A DNA stretch of 49,761 nucleotides from contig JAUVAV010000024.1 in assembly GCA_030591525.1 (NCBI GenBank), positions 1 to 49,761 of the forward strand. The letters run 5' to 3'. This document shows positions 26,386 through 34,703 of the stretch, in pieces. Both the position numbers and the translations under genes were made by a program. How positions within the stretch are numbered: position 1 is the first letter of the stretch; each line of letters opens with the position of its first letter. This DNA comes from a candidate division FCPU426 bacterium (GTDB lineage Bacteria > Oederibacteriota > JAAXVQ01 > JAUVAV01). A model generated the notes under the pieces. That model did no database searches. It was not told the DNA's origin and saw only the letters and a list, made by a program, of their open reading frames with translations.

Positions 26386-27608
26386 GGATAAGTACTCAGG
26401 TAAACCACATCTCCTTTTTCAATAATATCGTGAGCCGCGATCACCCGCGCGATGCTTAACTGGTTGTTAATCTCAAGAATTTTGAGTTTCCCGACCTTCT
26501 CGAACCAGGTTAACGGCCTGGACCCTATGCCGGGAAGACGTTTCTTCATCTTTTTATATATAAAATATTTTTCCTGCGGCCGGATGGTTTTAAAACCCGG
26601 GGTAGGTAAAAAAACGACATCGCCTACCGTAATCAGAAGGTGATCTTCGCGCTGCCGGGATATTTTTATGGAATTATTGATAATCTGCTTAGACTCGATT
26701 ATCTTAGCCTGGCTCCCGGCGTAAACTGGGGCAGAGGCTTCCATTTCCACTATCTCCGGCTCGTCCTCCGGGGGGAAAGGCAACTCCGAATCGGCTGCTT
26801 CCTGGGGTTCTTCCATCGGTGGCTGTGATATCCCGGCGGCCGGCTCCATGGATTCCGGTTCATAAGTGGGTATGCTTTCAGCGCTTTCCAACATAGCTTC
26901 CTCGGTTTTCGTTTCAACCGGTTCCTCCCAGGCGGGAGCCGGCGTGATTTCCCCCTCGGTTTCCGGTACAGATTGTAAATCCACGTCCTCAGCTCCCGCT
27001 AACACCGAAGGCTCCGCTTCGGTTGCGTCTTCTGCTTCCAAAACTCTTGGCTGCACATCCATAACAGCTCCAGTTGATGCCGGAGACCACCCCACCGCGG
27101 CCTCTGCTTCCAACTCCGGCGGTTCCACACCCGTGGCCTCCGCTTCCCAGTCCGGTGATTCCGCCCCTGCGGCCAATTCTTCCAATAGTTCAGCTTCCGG
27201 CGGCTCCGCCACTTTCTCGGCCGCCTGAAATTCTTGCTCCCTAACCGGTTCCACGGCTGCTGAAATTTCTTCAGCAGCTGGTTCTGCTTCCAGCGGTATC
27301 TCGGCCGAATCTGCCTCGTCATATGAAGGAGGTATCATCATGGCGCTTTTCTCAACCTCTTCTTCAGCCGCAGCCGTAGTTTCAGCCGGCGTCACGCTTT
27401 CCTGCGATTCCCAGGCAGCGGTTTCCTTTGCCGGAACCGGCGCTTGCTCGCCTCCCATCTGCCCTATCAACTCATCCAGAATCGAATTCATAGTATCATC
27501 GTCCAGAGCTAGAAGCTCTTCTTCCGCTTCATTCTGGGCCGGGGTTACTAAAGGCATGCCGGTAATTAAGCTTAATATCATCAGAAGCAAACCAAGTTTT
27601 TTTATCAC
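26382..27608 (-). CDS. Exported acidic protein with LysM-associated type C-terminal domain
   Basis: I start at GTG 27608 (408 residues). GGTGGTG lies about nine bases upstream, and from here the protein begins with a clear signal peptide (MIKKLGLLLMILSLITGMPL). A longer frame from ATG 27656 adds 16 polar residues ahead of it. Residues about 30-300 are a low-complexity Glu/Ala/Pro region, probably extended. The last about 110 residues are globular: LLITVGDVVFLPTPG, YFIYKKMKK, VGKLKILEINNQLSIARVI, and KGDVVYLSTYP. This resembles C-terminal modules seen next to LysM domains, but no LysM itself is visible. A periplasmic spacer or peptidoglycan-linked component is plausible. Its stop overlaps the cheR start. 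Confidence 0.72.
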   Translation of the reverse strand: MIKKLGLLLMILSLITGMPLVTPAQNEAEEELLALDDDTMNSILDELIGQMGGEQAPVPAKETAAWESQESVTPAETTAAAEEEVEKSAMMIPPSYDEADSAEIPLEAEPAAEEISAAVEPVREQEFQAAEKVAEPPEAELLEELAAGAESPDWEAEATGVEPPELEAEAAVGWSPASTGAVMDVQPRVLEAEDATEAEPSVLAGAEDVDLQSVPETEGEITPAPAWEEPVETKTEEAMLESAESIPTYEPESMEPAAGISQPPMEEPQEAADSELPFPPEDEPEIVEMEASAPVYAGSQAKIIESKQIINNSIKISRQREDHLLITVGDVVFLPTPGFKTIRPQEKYFIYKKMKKRLPGIGSRPLTWFEKVGKLKILEINNQLSIARVIAAHDIIEKGDVVYLSTYP

Positions 27609-27690
27609 GGCTTTTTCACCACCTTTTTCCGTATTTTCCAGCAAGTTACAAATCATGGGACTATCTCCAGCTGTGATATGCCACCCACGG

Positions 27691-27724
27691 GATGTAGGGG
27701 CGACGCATGCGTCGCCCCTACATC
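27691..27724. repeat. Perfect 34-base GTAGGGG palindrome, ACGCATGCGT core
   Basis: GATGTAGGGGCGACGCA and its reverse complement form an uninterrupted palindrome. It is preceded by CCACCCACGGG, which also precedes the related element at 29841. It lies between the exported FlgD/OmpA-like gene and the acidic protein gene. Confidence 0.8.
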
Positions 27725-27767
27725 GCTGCGCTCCCTCGGAATAACCAACTAACAGCCCTGACCACTC

Positions 27768-28724
27768 CTAGCGTTTACACCAGATATTGATATGCGCTAT
27801 GATTTCATCCTGGCTCGGCACTACCTTGATCTTAATATCCTCTTTCGGTATGGCCAGCTTATCAACAATGAAGTCTCTCACCGTTTCGCCCTGCCCCTGA
27901 CCCAATTTGGGATTCACAGCACTGACGGTTATAACCGTCATGCGTCCGATATCCTTTATAATATAATCACAGCTTTCGTTCATTAGGGAGACCCCGATAG
28001 CGGATAAATTTGATCGTATCTTTTTATCAAATAGCACGGAAGACAATATATCTATCTGCAGATTGTTTTTTTTGTAATAAGCCAGACTGCTGAGCTTCTT
28101 GGGTTTGGAGCTGGTAAACATCGGATTATCAGCTTTGTCAACCATGGTAACCGAATAATGAAAGCTCTCCCCCACACCTACCAGGCTGCCGTCCCGGCAG
28201 CGTCCATCCCAAATAAAATGTCCCGGAAGCCGGCTGCCGCCTTTTTTTATATATAAAATATTGCCGGTCTCATCGGTAATTACGAATTTCCAGGATTTGA
28301 TTCCCACTTCCCGTTTTTTAGTCTTTATCACCAAAACCGGCTGTTTGGTGATCAGGGTCAACCAGGGCGAAAAAGTCATGCGGCTTTTACTGATCATTGC
28401 GGCCTTTTCGGAAAGTGCGATTTCTTTCTCCGGCAAAATTTTCTGGGACAATTCAGAGGATTCCACCATCAATTTTTGGATGGGCTTGTCAACATCGACA
28501 AAGAGCAGGCGTAAAAGCTTATCGGAACGGACCTTTAGCTTATCCTCGCCGGAAACCACGAAATCCTTTCTCGCCTGCCCGGCTTCGGTTTCTTTTCCGG
28601 CCACGGGTTTTGGTTGGGAAGACTTAACCGGCCGTGCCCAACCTGGCCGAACCGAAATCAATAACAGGCACCCCAGACTCAAGCATAATACTATTATTTC
28701 TAATTTTTTTTGGACTATGGACAT
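27768..28724 (-). CDS. Exported protein with FlgD-type Ig domain and OmpA-like end
   Basis: The 318-residue protein has a signal peptide at about residues 1-30 (IIVLCLSLGCLLLISV). Residues about 125-215 form a FlgD-like Ig domain: IKSWKFVITDETGNILYI, HFIWDGRCRDGSLVGVG, and YSVTMVDKADN. The last 80 residues look like a worn OmpA-type domain, with QGETVRDFIVDKLAIPKEDI resembling the helix that follows the peptidoglycan-binding loop. GGAGGG before the ATG is a strong ribosome site. It is 39 bases after the TonB-like gene, so it probably belongs to the TolQRR/TonB block as a periplasmic or outer-membrane partner. The family is not recognised beyond these domains. Confidence 0.75.
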   Translation of the reverse strand: MSIVQKKLEIIVLCLSLGCLLLISVRPGWARPVKSSQPKPVAGKETEAGQARKDFVVSGEDKLKVRSDKLLRLLFVDVDKPIQKLMVESSELSQKILPEKEIALSEKAAMISKSRMTFSPWLTLITKQPVLVIKTKKREVGIKSWKFVITDETGNILYIKKGGSRLPGHFIWDGRCRDGSLVGVGESFHYSVTMVDKADNPMFTSSKPKKLSSLAYYKKNNLQIDILSSVLFDKKIRSNLSAIGVSLMNESCDYIIKDIGRMTVITVSAVNPKLGQGQGETVRDFIVDKLAIPKEDIKIKVVPSQDEIIAHINIWCKR

Positions 28725-28763
28725 ATCACCCTCCTCAAGACTTGAAACACACCGTTCCGGACT

Positions 28764-29792
28764 TCATCTTTTTAATCGGAAGGCAAAACGAATGCTTCCG
28801 TATTGGATCACTTGTTTCTTTTTCGCCGAGAGCGGCGCCCATACCGCTTGGGTGACGGATTGAACCGCCAGCTTATCCAATTGCGGATACCCGCTGGTGG
28901 ATTCTATATAAATACTGTTCTCGTCCACCAATCCATCCGCAAAAATTCCTACCCGAATCGCCACCGCGGCTTCGATGCCCTGTTCCTCTGCCCAGGCGGG
29001 ATACCGGGGCATTTTCATCCGCAGAATCTTCCGGTTCTTGATCTGTCCGAAAACCGCAAAGGCATCGCGAAAGCCTCCCAGATTGGCTCCCGAGCCTCCG
29101 CCGCGGCCGGCTGCCAGGCGCGCGCGTTTCCCGCGGCCTACTCCGGCGATAATCCCTCTAATATTAGAGCTTTTATGCACACTTAGAGCTCCCCGCTTAC
29201 CTTTCAGGGAAGCCGCGATATCCGCATCCACCACGCCTCTTCTTTGAGCCTGGGGTAGAGCCATGGACATGGCTAAATTCAACCGGCGTCCGCCGCCGCC
29301 CGTCCGCGCGCCCGGTCCTTTTTCCCACTTGGGAGTACCGGTACCGATGCCGCGCCCTATGGATTTTTTGGAAATCATGGGTTCAGCCATCGCTCTGCCG
29401 CGTGCCCGGCTGCCCGACAGCATTTTTTTTGAAATCAAAGGCGCTCCCCCAATATATCTCTTTTTCGGCGGTGCCGGTTTGGGGGCCGCCCGGCGCGGAC
29501 TGGCCGGAGCTGCTTTTTTACGAGTTTTAACGCTGGGCTTTTGCTTTACTGGAATCACTTTTTTCACCATTTGCAGGAGACTCTTCGGTTGAGGTTCTGC
29601 TATCTCTTCCTGCAAGGGAATCTCTTCCAGCTCCACGAAATCTATCTCGGTCAGTTGCAGCATCGGCGCCCGCTGCAACGCTTGTCCGAAAAAAAAGGCC
29701 AGTAAATATACGAGTCCATGTATGACTACCGAAATAGTTAAAGCTTGGCGCAGAACTCTATCATCTTTTAATCCCGCAAAATCCAATTTCAT
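28764..29792 (-). CDS. TonB/TolA-like energy-transducing protein
   Basis: This 342-residue protein has one N-terminal membrane anchor at about residues 17-38 (ALTISVVIHGLVYLLAFFFG). A short acidic stretch and a long basic Lys/Pro/Ala/Arg/Gly periplasmic region (about 70-240) follow, with a repeated ISKK motif. The C-terminal TonB-like domain (about 255-342) shows MPRYPAWAEEQGIEAAVAI, then DENSIYIESTSGYPQLDKLA. TonB proteins carry proton-motive energy from ExbB/ExbD to outer-membrane partners. Here the ExbB/ExbD genes are directly upstream. No TonB-dependent receptor is present in the window, so the partner is more likely one of the barrels or TPR proteins. Confidence 0.87.
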   Translation of the reverse strand: MKLDFAGLKDDRVLRQALTISVVIHGLVYLLAFFFGQALQRAPMLQLTEIDFVELEEIPLQEEIAEPQPKSLLQMVKKVIPVKQKPSVKTRKKAAPASPRRAAPKPAPPKKRYIGGAPLISKKMLSGSRARGRAMAEPMISKKSIGRGIGTGTPKWEKGPGARTGGGGRRLNLAMSMALPQAQRRGVVDADIAASLKGKRGALSVHKSSNIRGIIAGVGRGKRARLAAGRGGGSGANLGGFRDAFAVFGQIKNRKILRMKMPRYPAWAEEQGIEAAVAIRVGIFADGLVDENSIYIESTSGYPQLDKLAVQSVTQAVWAPLSAKKKQVIQYGSIRFAFRLKR

Positions 29793-29840
29793 GTTTTATC
29801 CTTCAAGCCCTTAAAAATCGAGTTATTCCACCCACGGGTT

Positions 29841-30017
29841 ATGTGGGCGTTTAATTAGTATCTGTGGCGGAAAGCCCGATAAATTCCTCCCCCTTGAGGG
29901 GGGAGGTTAGGTGGGGGTGTTTTTCCAAGGCTTTTTTCACCCTCCCCTTCATCCCCTCCCATCAAGGGAGGGGAATACTCTCTTTCCCCAAGAGATACTA
30001 ATTAAACGCCCCTACAT
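29841..30017. repeat. Composite repeat: GTAGGGG-type palindrome split by a TTAGTATCTG/CCTCCCC element
   Basis: Outer arms ATGTGGGCGTTTAATTAG (29841-29858) and CTAATTAAACGCCCCTAC (29998-30015) are the two halves of the palindrome seen uninterrupted at 6531-6558. Between them lie TATCTGTGGCGGAAAG-type shell sequence and an inner CCTCCCCCTTGAGGGGGGAG element (29886-29975) ending AAGGGAGGGG. The inner element matches those at 25394 and 47174. The insert sits between the exbD and tonB-like genes. Confidence 0.75.
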
Positions 30018-30054
30018 CTACTGCTAATGCCATAATGAACGATTAACACCTCAC

Positions 30055-30477
30055 TCATGGTTTAATTCTTTTTTTATATTCCGTGGCGAAATAGAGCTTT
30101 TCCGCCCCGGCCTTCTTGGCAATCGCCATAAGCCGCGTTATCCGGTTATAGGCCAACCGCTTATCCGCCCGGATGATTACCACTTTGTCCCGGCTCTTAA
30201 TCAGTTTAACCCTCAGCCTTTCGGTCAAAGTTCGAAAATTAACATCATCGCTGTCCAGCATGAGACGCTTCTCTTTGGTTACCGTAATATAAATTACCTG
30301 CTTGTTCTGCTCTGTCCCGCTATAAGCCTTGGGCATTATGATATCCACCAGGGGTTGAAAAAGCATGGGCACGGTCACCATAAAAATAATCACCAATACC
30401 AGGCATACATCCACCAGGGGCGTCACATTAATCTCGCTGATGCTTTTAAAGGCCGCTTTTGAGTTCGGACGAAACAT
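30055..30477 (-). CDS. ExbD/TolR-family proton-channel subunit (second)
   Basis: The 140-residue protein has a short cytoplasmic start, one membrane helix with the functional Asp at D23 (EINVTPLVDVCLVLVIIFMV), and a periplasmic domain of about 95 residues with VVIIRADKRLAYNRI. ExbD/TolR subunits sit inside an ExbB/TolQ pentamer and turn proton flow into mechanical work. It lies six bases after a paralogous exbD gene. Two different TolR-type subunits with one TolQ is the arrangement of the myxobacterial AglRQS gliding motor, and also occurs in some Tol/Exb loci. Confidence 0.92.
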   Translation of the reverse strand: MFRPNSKAAFKSISEINVTPLVDVCLVLVIIFMVTVPMLFQPLVDIIMPKAYSGTEQNKQVIYITVTKEKRLMLDSDDVNFRTLTERLRVKLIKSRDKVVIIRADKRLAYNRITRLMAIAKKAGAEKLYFATEYKKRIKP

Positions 30478-30483
30478 CGCGCC

Positions 30484-30951
30484 TTACCGCCGCTTTTTCC
30501 TAAAAACGAGTGTGCGCTCCAATAATCCTTCCTGATCATTCAGCATGGCCAGACGCCTCGCGCCGCTTTGCCGGGTGATATCCAGAACATCCACTACCCG
30601 GCCGTACCGGACCTTTCCCACGGCATTAATATAAACGGTTTTTTCCTGGTTTAATTCCAGAAGTTCCCGAAGCTTCAAGGACAATTTACTGAGTCTGATG
30701 GCACTGCCGTTAAGTTCTATTTTTTTCGCGGTAACTTTAAGGTAAATGGTTTCGACTTCCGGCTGGGATGATTTCTGGCCTTTATCGCCCACCTCTTTTT
30801 TAATGGAGTTGACCAGAATTCCATTTTGGGCAATCAAGGGGGCGGTCACCATAAAAATAATCACCAGCACCAGGCATACATCCACTAAAGGCGCTACATT
30901 AATCGAGGTAATCGGATTTGAGCCCTTGCGTTTGCTGCTACCTATGCCCAT
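30484..30951 (-). CDS. ExbD/TolR-family proton-channel subunit (first)
   Basis: I start at ATG 30951 (155 residues), which has AAGGAG ten bases upstream. An ATG at 30972 would add seven residues, and AAGGAG would then be inside the gene. The membrane helix carries the functional Asp at D24 (SINVAPLVDVCLVLVIIFMV). The periplasmic domain contains TIYLKVTAKKIELNGSAI and KTVYINAVGKVRYGRVV, and the tail is basic. The start overlaps the ExbB/TolQ gene by 14 bases, indicating coupled synthesis. It differs from the second copy mainly in the periplasmic domain, so the two may bind different partners. Confidence 0.92.
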   Translation of the reverse strand: MGIGSSKRKGSNPITSINVAPLVDVCLVLVIIFMVTAPLIAQNGILVNSIKKEVGDKGQKSSQPEVETIYLKVTAKKIELNGSAIRLSKLSLKLRELLELNQEKTVYINAVGKVRYGRVVDVLDITRQSGARRLAMLNDQEGLLERTLVFRKKRR

Positions 30952-31579
30952 CGCCGGCGCGCTCCTTGGCATAAAGCATCAGGATCAGGTTACGGGCGGC
31001 CACTTCCATATGGGTGTTAACGCCCTTGACCTTGTTGGAAAAATAATTAAAAAACATCAGTGCCGGAATCGCCACCACTAATCCCCCGGCCGTAGCCACC
31101 AAGGCCTCGGCAATGCCTTCGGCCACAACACTGGGACCGCCTCCGGAAGCGGCCGCCAAATCATGAAAAGCCCGGACAATGCCCAAAACCGTGCCTAATA
31201 ACCCGATAAAAGGCGTCAAACTTCCCAGCGTCCCTAAAATGTTAAGACGTTTCTCCAGCTTTAAATTTTCATCGCTGATTATATTGGTAAGAAAATCTTC
31301 CATATCCAGACGGGAAAGCGTGCGTTTCTGCAGCCCTTCACGGTAGATTAAGGATACCGAACTCTTCTGTTTGGAAAGAAAGCTGACCGCTTCCTGAAAC
31401 CGGCTCTCTAAAACATAACGCCGAATGCGCTTAATCAGCCACTGCATATCAACCGTATTACTCCGGAAGACCCACCAGCGCTCCAAAATAACCGTCAAGG
31501 CTACAATCGAACAGATAAACAAGACCACCAGGGTGGCGCTGCTCCTAAAAACCTGCATTACATCAATTTCTATACCCAT
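30938..31579 (-). CDS. MotA/TolQ/ExbB-family proton-channel protein
   Basis: The 213-residue protein has three membrane helices: about 12-32 (LVVLFICSIVALTVILERWW), about 115-140 (FIGLLGTVLGIVRAF), and about 155-178 (EALVATAGGLVVAIPALMFF). The channel-lining Thr residues of the family lie in the last two. A cytoplasmic loop of about 80 residues separates helices 1 and 2. It forms the pentameric stator around TolR/ExbD. GGAGG seven bases upstream supports the ATG. Neither TolA, TolB nor Pal in classical form follows, so this is not a standard tol-pal operon. Confidence 0.93.
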   Translation of the reverse strand: MGIEIDVMQVFRSSATLVVLFICSIVALTVILERWWVFRSNTVDMQWLIKRIRRYVLESRFQEAVSFLSKQKSSVSLIYREGLQKRTLSRLDMEDFLTNIISDENLKLEKRLNILGTLGSLTPFIGLLGTVLGIVRAFHDLAAASGGGPSVVAEGIAEALVATAGGLVVAIPALMFFNYFSNKVKGVNTHMEVAARNLILMLYAKERAGDGHR

Positions 31580-31634
31580 ATCAACCTCCGTTTTTTTTAA
31601 AACTATTTATTTAATCTCCTTTTTTCACCATCAC

Positions 31635-34600
31635 CTACGGCTGGGAGAGCAGCTTAACCCGTTTTGCGGCCTCTCGCCGCCATTCCGCCTTGGCGGCATT
31701 CTTGGCAATATCCCGGTACAACTTGATCGCCTGGGACCAGCGCTTCTGACGTTCATAAATTGCGGCCAACTGGGACATCGCGGTAATCCGGTAAATATTT
31801 CTCTTGGGCTGCGAGGGTATGGTCGCCTGGTAGAATTTAGCGGCCTGGCTCGGATTATTCATGTTTTCGTAACAATCACCGATGCGAAAATTGACCTCAG
31901 CCAGATGTTTAGTCTTCCGTCGCAACGTTTTCCGCAAAGTCTCGATGGCCAGATCCCAGAGCTGCTGATCCTGATAATAGATACCGATTTGAATCCGGGC
32001 CTCCACCGCCCGGGAACTTTTGGGATAGCGCTCCGCGAAATCCATGTACATGGCCATGGCCTCACTGGATTTTTTCATTTTTTCATAGCATACTGCAATA
32101 TTATAAAGCGCATCCTGAATATAGGGCTTGACCGGAAATTTATCCAGTATCTGGCGATAACTGCCAATCGCCTCCTCGAAATTGCCCAGCATAAAATGGA
32201 CCGCTCCCAGACGGCTGAGTACTTCCGGCATCAAGTCGTTTTTGGGATAAGTCTCGGCAAACAGTGAGTAAGCCGATATGGCGTCCGCATATTTCTTAAG
32301 CTGGTCATAACTGTCTCCCAGATAAAACATGCTGTTGGGAACCGCTTCGCTCCCCGGATAATTCAGAATCAGCTTATTGAATTCCCGGATGGCGGTGCTA
32401 TACTGCTTCCGTTTATAAAAGATCTCCGCCACTTGATACTGCACCTGGTTGGCGAATTTGCTTTTAGGATAGCGGGCTAAAAAATTCCTGAGATTCTGCA
32501 AGCCGGGTGTCTTTTTCATCTGCCGGAAAGCCGTATCCTCAATGCCGTCCTGGGCCAGCGCAGCGCTCTCATGGTTGGGAAATCGCTGGATAAACTGCTG
32601 ATATGCCATAATGGCTTTCTGATCAGAGCCCTGGTTGTAGTAAGTTTGGGCAATTCGGAGATGGGCCATAGGCACGGAGGAATTTTTCGGATAGCGTTGG
32701 ATAAACAATTTATACCGGGCCCGGGCCCGCTGGTAATCGCCGCCCCGGAACAAGGTATCCGCCACTTTTAATAGCGCCTCCCGGCTGAACTCGTTCCCCT
32801 TGGGCTGGGCAATAACTTTTTCCCAAATCTTCAGGGCGTTTTTAAAGATTTTCAAGCGGTAATAAGCGAGCCCCATAAGATATTGCACATTGATGCGCTC
32901 CGGGGCCCTGGGATTCTGCTCCAGCCAGAGCTTATAAGTGGTTAGAGCCTTTTTATATTGTTTCCGGTTGAAGAGGCAATGCCCTTTTACCAGCAGCATA
33001 TTCGAACGGATGCTCTTAGACAGCCGCCGGTCTTTGATTACTTTTTCCGCCTCCTGCAAGGCTTCGGTAAATTGATTCCTTTCGAACAGGGCCCATACCA
33101 GGCTCTCCTTGGAATAGGCATAAGCCGTGGTATCCCAATACTTGGTCACAATCTTCTCATGCAGTTTAATGGCCTCAGAGGGGCGTTTTTGCCGGTAATA
33201 AGCTTCCCCCAGAAAATATAGTCCCATGGCCCGGTAATTTCGGTTGTCCGGTTTAAAATGCTCTTCCATTTTCCTCAGGAAAGAAGACGTCTGGGAAATA
33301 ATCTGGTCCCACTGATTCATTTTTAAATAAGTAATCTGCATCTGCACCAGGGCGATTTCCAAAAGCATGGAATACTCAAAACGCGAAAGGATATTCCGGT
33401 ATGCGCGCGTTGCCTTGGTATAATTACGCATAAAATAATGGCTGTTCGCCACAATGAAATTAGCGGAAACCGCCCGGGGATTGCCGCTGAAATCCTGAAT
33501 ATACCGGTAAGCGGTCTTAATGGCCAGGGGATACTGCTTGTTTTTGTACAGTACCCAGGCGTATTTCAAAAGACAGGTTTCCAGAATCTGCTCGGGCGGG
33601 GACCCGGTTAATATCTCGCGAAAAATAGCCGACGCCTGTTTATAATGCTTTAAACCTACATAAATTTCAGCCCGCAAGTATTTCACAAAAATCCCGGACA
33701 GCGGCTGATGCTGGTCGGCCAGCAGGCGGTTGATATTGGCTAAGGCTTCCTTGTAGCGTTTTTGCCGGAGCAGAACCGCCGCTAACTTATAACGGGCGAA
33801 AAAGGCTATTTTGCCCCGCGGATACCTCCGTAGAAAAGCCGTATAGGCCTGCGTCGCGGCTTTGTAATTGTCCGCTTGAAAAAAGGCCTCGGCCTTCAAG
33901 TAGGCCGCATTTTTAACATAGACATGGTTTTTATGGAATTTAACGATTTTATCAAAATACGTCGCGGCTTCCTGATAACGTTTCAGGGCAAAAAGACTTC
34001 TCCCTTTAAGATAAAAAGCCTCCGGAATATTCAGCCGGGACAACCGCTTCAGGACCTCCGTGTACTTCTCATGGGCGAAATCTATCTGGGCCAGTCCCAC
34101 TAGAATGCTTTTGCGTTGCCGGTAATGAGGATAACGGGACAGCAGCGAACGATACCGGCCGGCCGCCTGATGCATCTGCCCTTGCTTCATTAATATTTTG
34201 CATTCATTGGTTTCCACTTCCGCGCGCAAATGGGTTTTAGGATAGCGCCGGCCCATGGCGTTCCACATTTCCTCGGCCTTATCAATCTGCCCCAGGTTAA
34301 AATAGCATTCCCCGATGCGGAACATGGCACTGTCACCAAATGCGATATGGTCCAGTTTGGTGGTTAGTTGCTTGTAATAAGCCAGCGCCTGGCTGTATTT
34401 CCCGCGGCGAAAGTAAATCTCACCCAGCATATATTCCACTATGGGTTTACGGCTGCTGCGGGGATAATGGTTCAAAAAGGTAATGGTCCGGCGCAAAGTA
34501 TCTTCGGCGGCCGGTTTTAACTCTATGCCTTTAATCAGAGCCACCCATGCCTGCCGTTCCGTGCCTTGGCCATTTGCTATCTGAACCGCGGTTAAACCAA

Positions 34601-34658
34601 GCAGGCCGGCTAAAAACAAATTGCCCAGCATTTTATATTTTCCGGTGTGCCCTCGCAT
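31635..34658 (-). CDS. Exported 1007-residue TPR protein (YbgF/BamD-like repeats)
   Basis: I start at ATG 34658, seven bases after GGGAG; a longer frame from 34700 adds 14 residues. The protein begins with a signal peptide (KMLGNLFLAGLLGLTAV, cleavage near IANGQ). About 25 TPR-like repeats follow with the periplasmic pattern seen in YbgF, BamD and Glt proteins: YPKSSRAVEARIQIGIYY and F-x-x-x-Y-P-x-S/G. Many Lys and Arg residues make it basic. It is directly upstream of the TolQ gene (55 bases) and downstream of a PorV-like gene (45 bases). It could be the periplasmic scaffold linking the motor to the barrel, as GltD/GltE-type TPR proteins do in myxobacteria, but this is inferred from position. 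Confidence 0.82.
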   Translation of the reverse strand: MRGHTGKYKMLGNLFLAGLLGLTAVQIANGQGTERQAWVALIKGIELKPAAEDTLRRTITFLNHYPRSSRKPIVEYMLGEIYFRRGKYSQALAYYKQLTTKLDHIAFGDSAMFRIGECYFNLGQIDKAEEMWNAMGRRYPKTHLRAEVETNECKILMKQGQMHQAAGRYRSLLSRYPHYRQRKSILVGLAQIDFAHEKYTEVLKRLSRLNIPEAFYLKGRSLFALKRYQEAATYFDKIVKFHKNHVYVKNAAYLKAEAFFQADNYKAATQAYTAFLRRYPRGKIAFFARYKLAAVLLRQKRYKEALANINRLLADQHQPLSGIFVKYLRAEIYVGLKHYKQASAIFREILTGSPPEQILETCLLKYAWVLYKNKQYPLAIKTAYRYIQDFSGNPRAVSANFIVANSHYFMRNYTKATRAYRNILSRFEYSMLLEIALVQMQITYLKMNQWDQIISQTSSFLRKMEEHFKPDNRNYRAMGLYFLGEAYYRQKRPSEAIKLHEKIVTKYWDTTAYAYSKESLVWALFERNQFTEALQEAEKVIKDRRLSKSIRSNMLLVKGHCLFNRKQYKKALTTYKLWLEQNPRAPERINVQYLMGLAYYRLKIFKNALKIWEKVIAQPKGNEFSREALLKVADTLFRGGDYQRARARYKLFIQRYPKNSSVPMAHLRIAQTYYNQGSDQKAIMAYQQFIQRFPNHESAALAQDGIEDTAFRQMKKTPGLQNLRNFLARYPKSKFANQVQYQVAEIFYKRKQYSTAIREFNKLILNYPGSEAVPNSMFYLGDSYDQLKKYADAISAYSLFAETYPKNDLMPEVLSRLGAVHFMLGNFEEAIGSYRQILDKFPVKPYIQDALYNIAVCYEKMKKSSEAMAMYMDFAERYPKSSRAVEARIQIGIYYQDQQLWDLAIETLRKTLRRKTKHLAEVNFRIGDCYENMNNPSQAAKFYQATIPSQPKRNIYRITAMSQLAAIYERQKRWSQAIKLYRDIAKNAAKAEWRREAAKRVKLLSQP

Positions 34659-34703
34659 ATTCACACTCCCATTTTTTGATGTTTTTTTCAAAAAGCCCAA
34701 ACC

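Noticed and set aside
28764-31579. Standard tol-pal operon
   Set aside because: There is no TolB propeller or Pal lipoprotein, two TolR-type subunits are present, and the last gene is TonB-like rather than TolA-like, so the name tol-pal would mislead.
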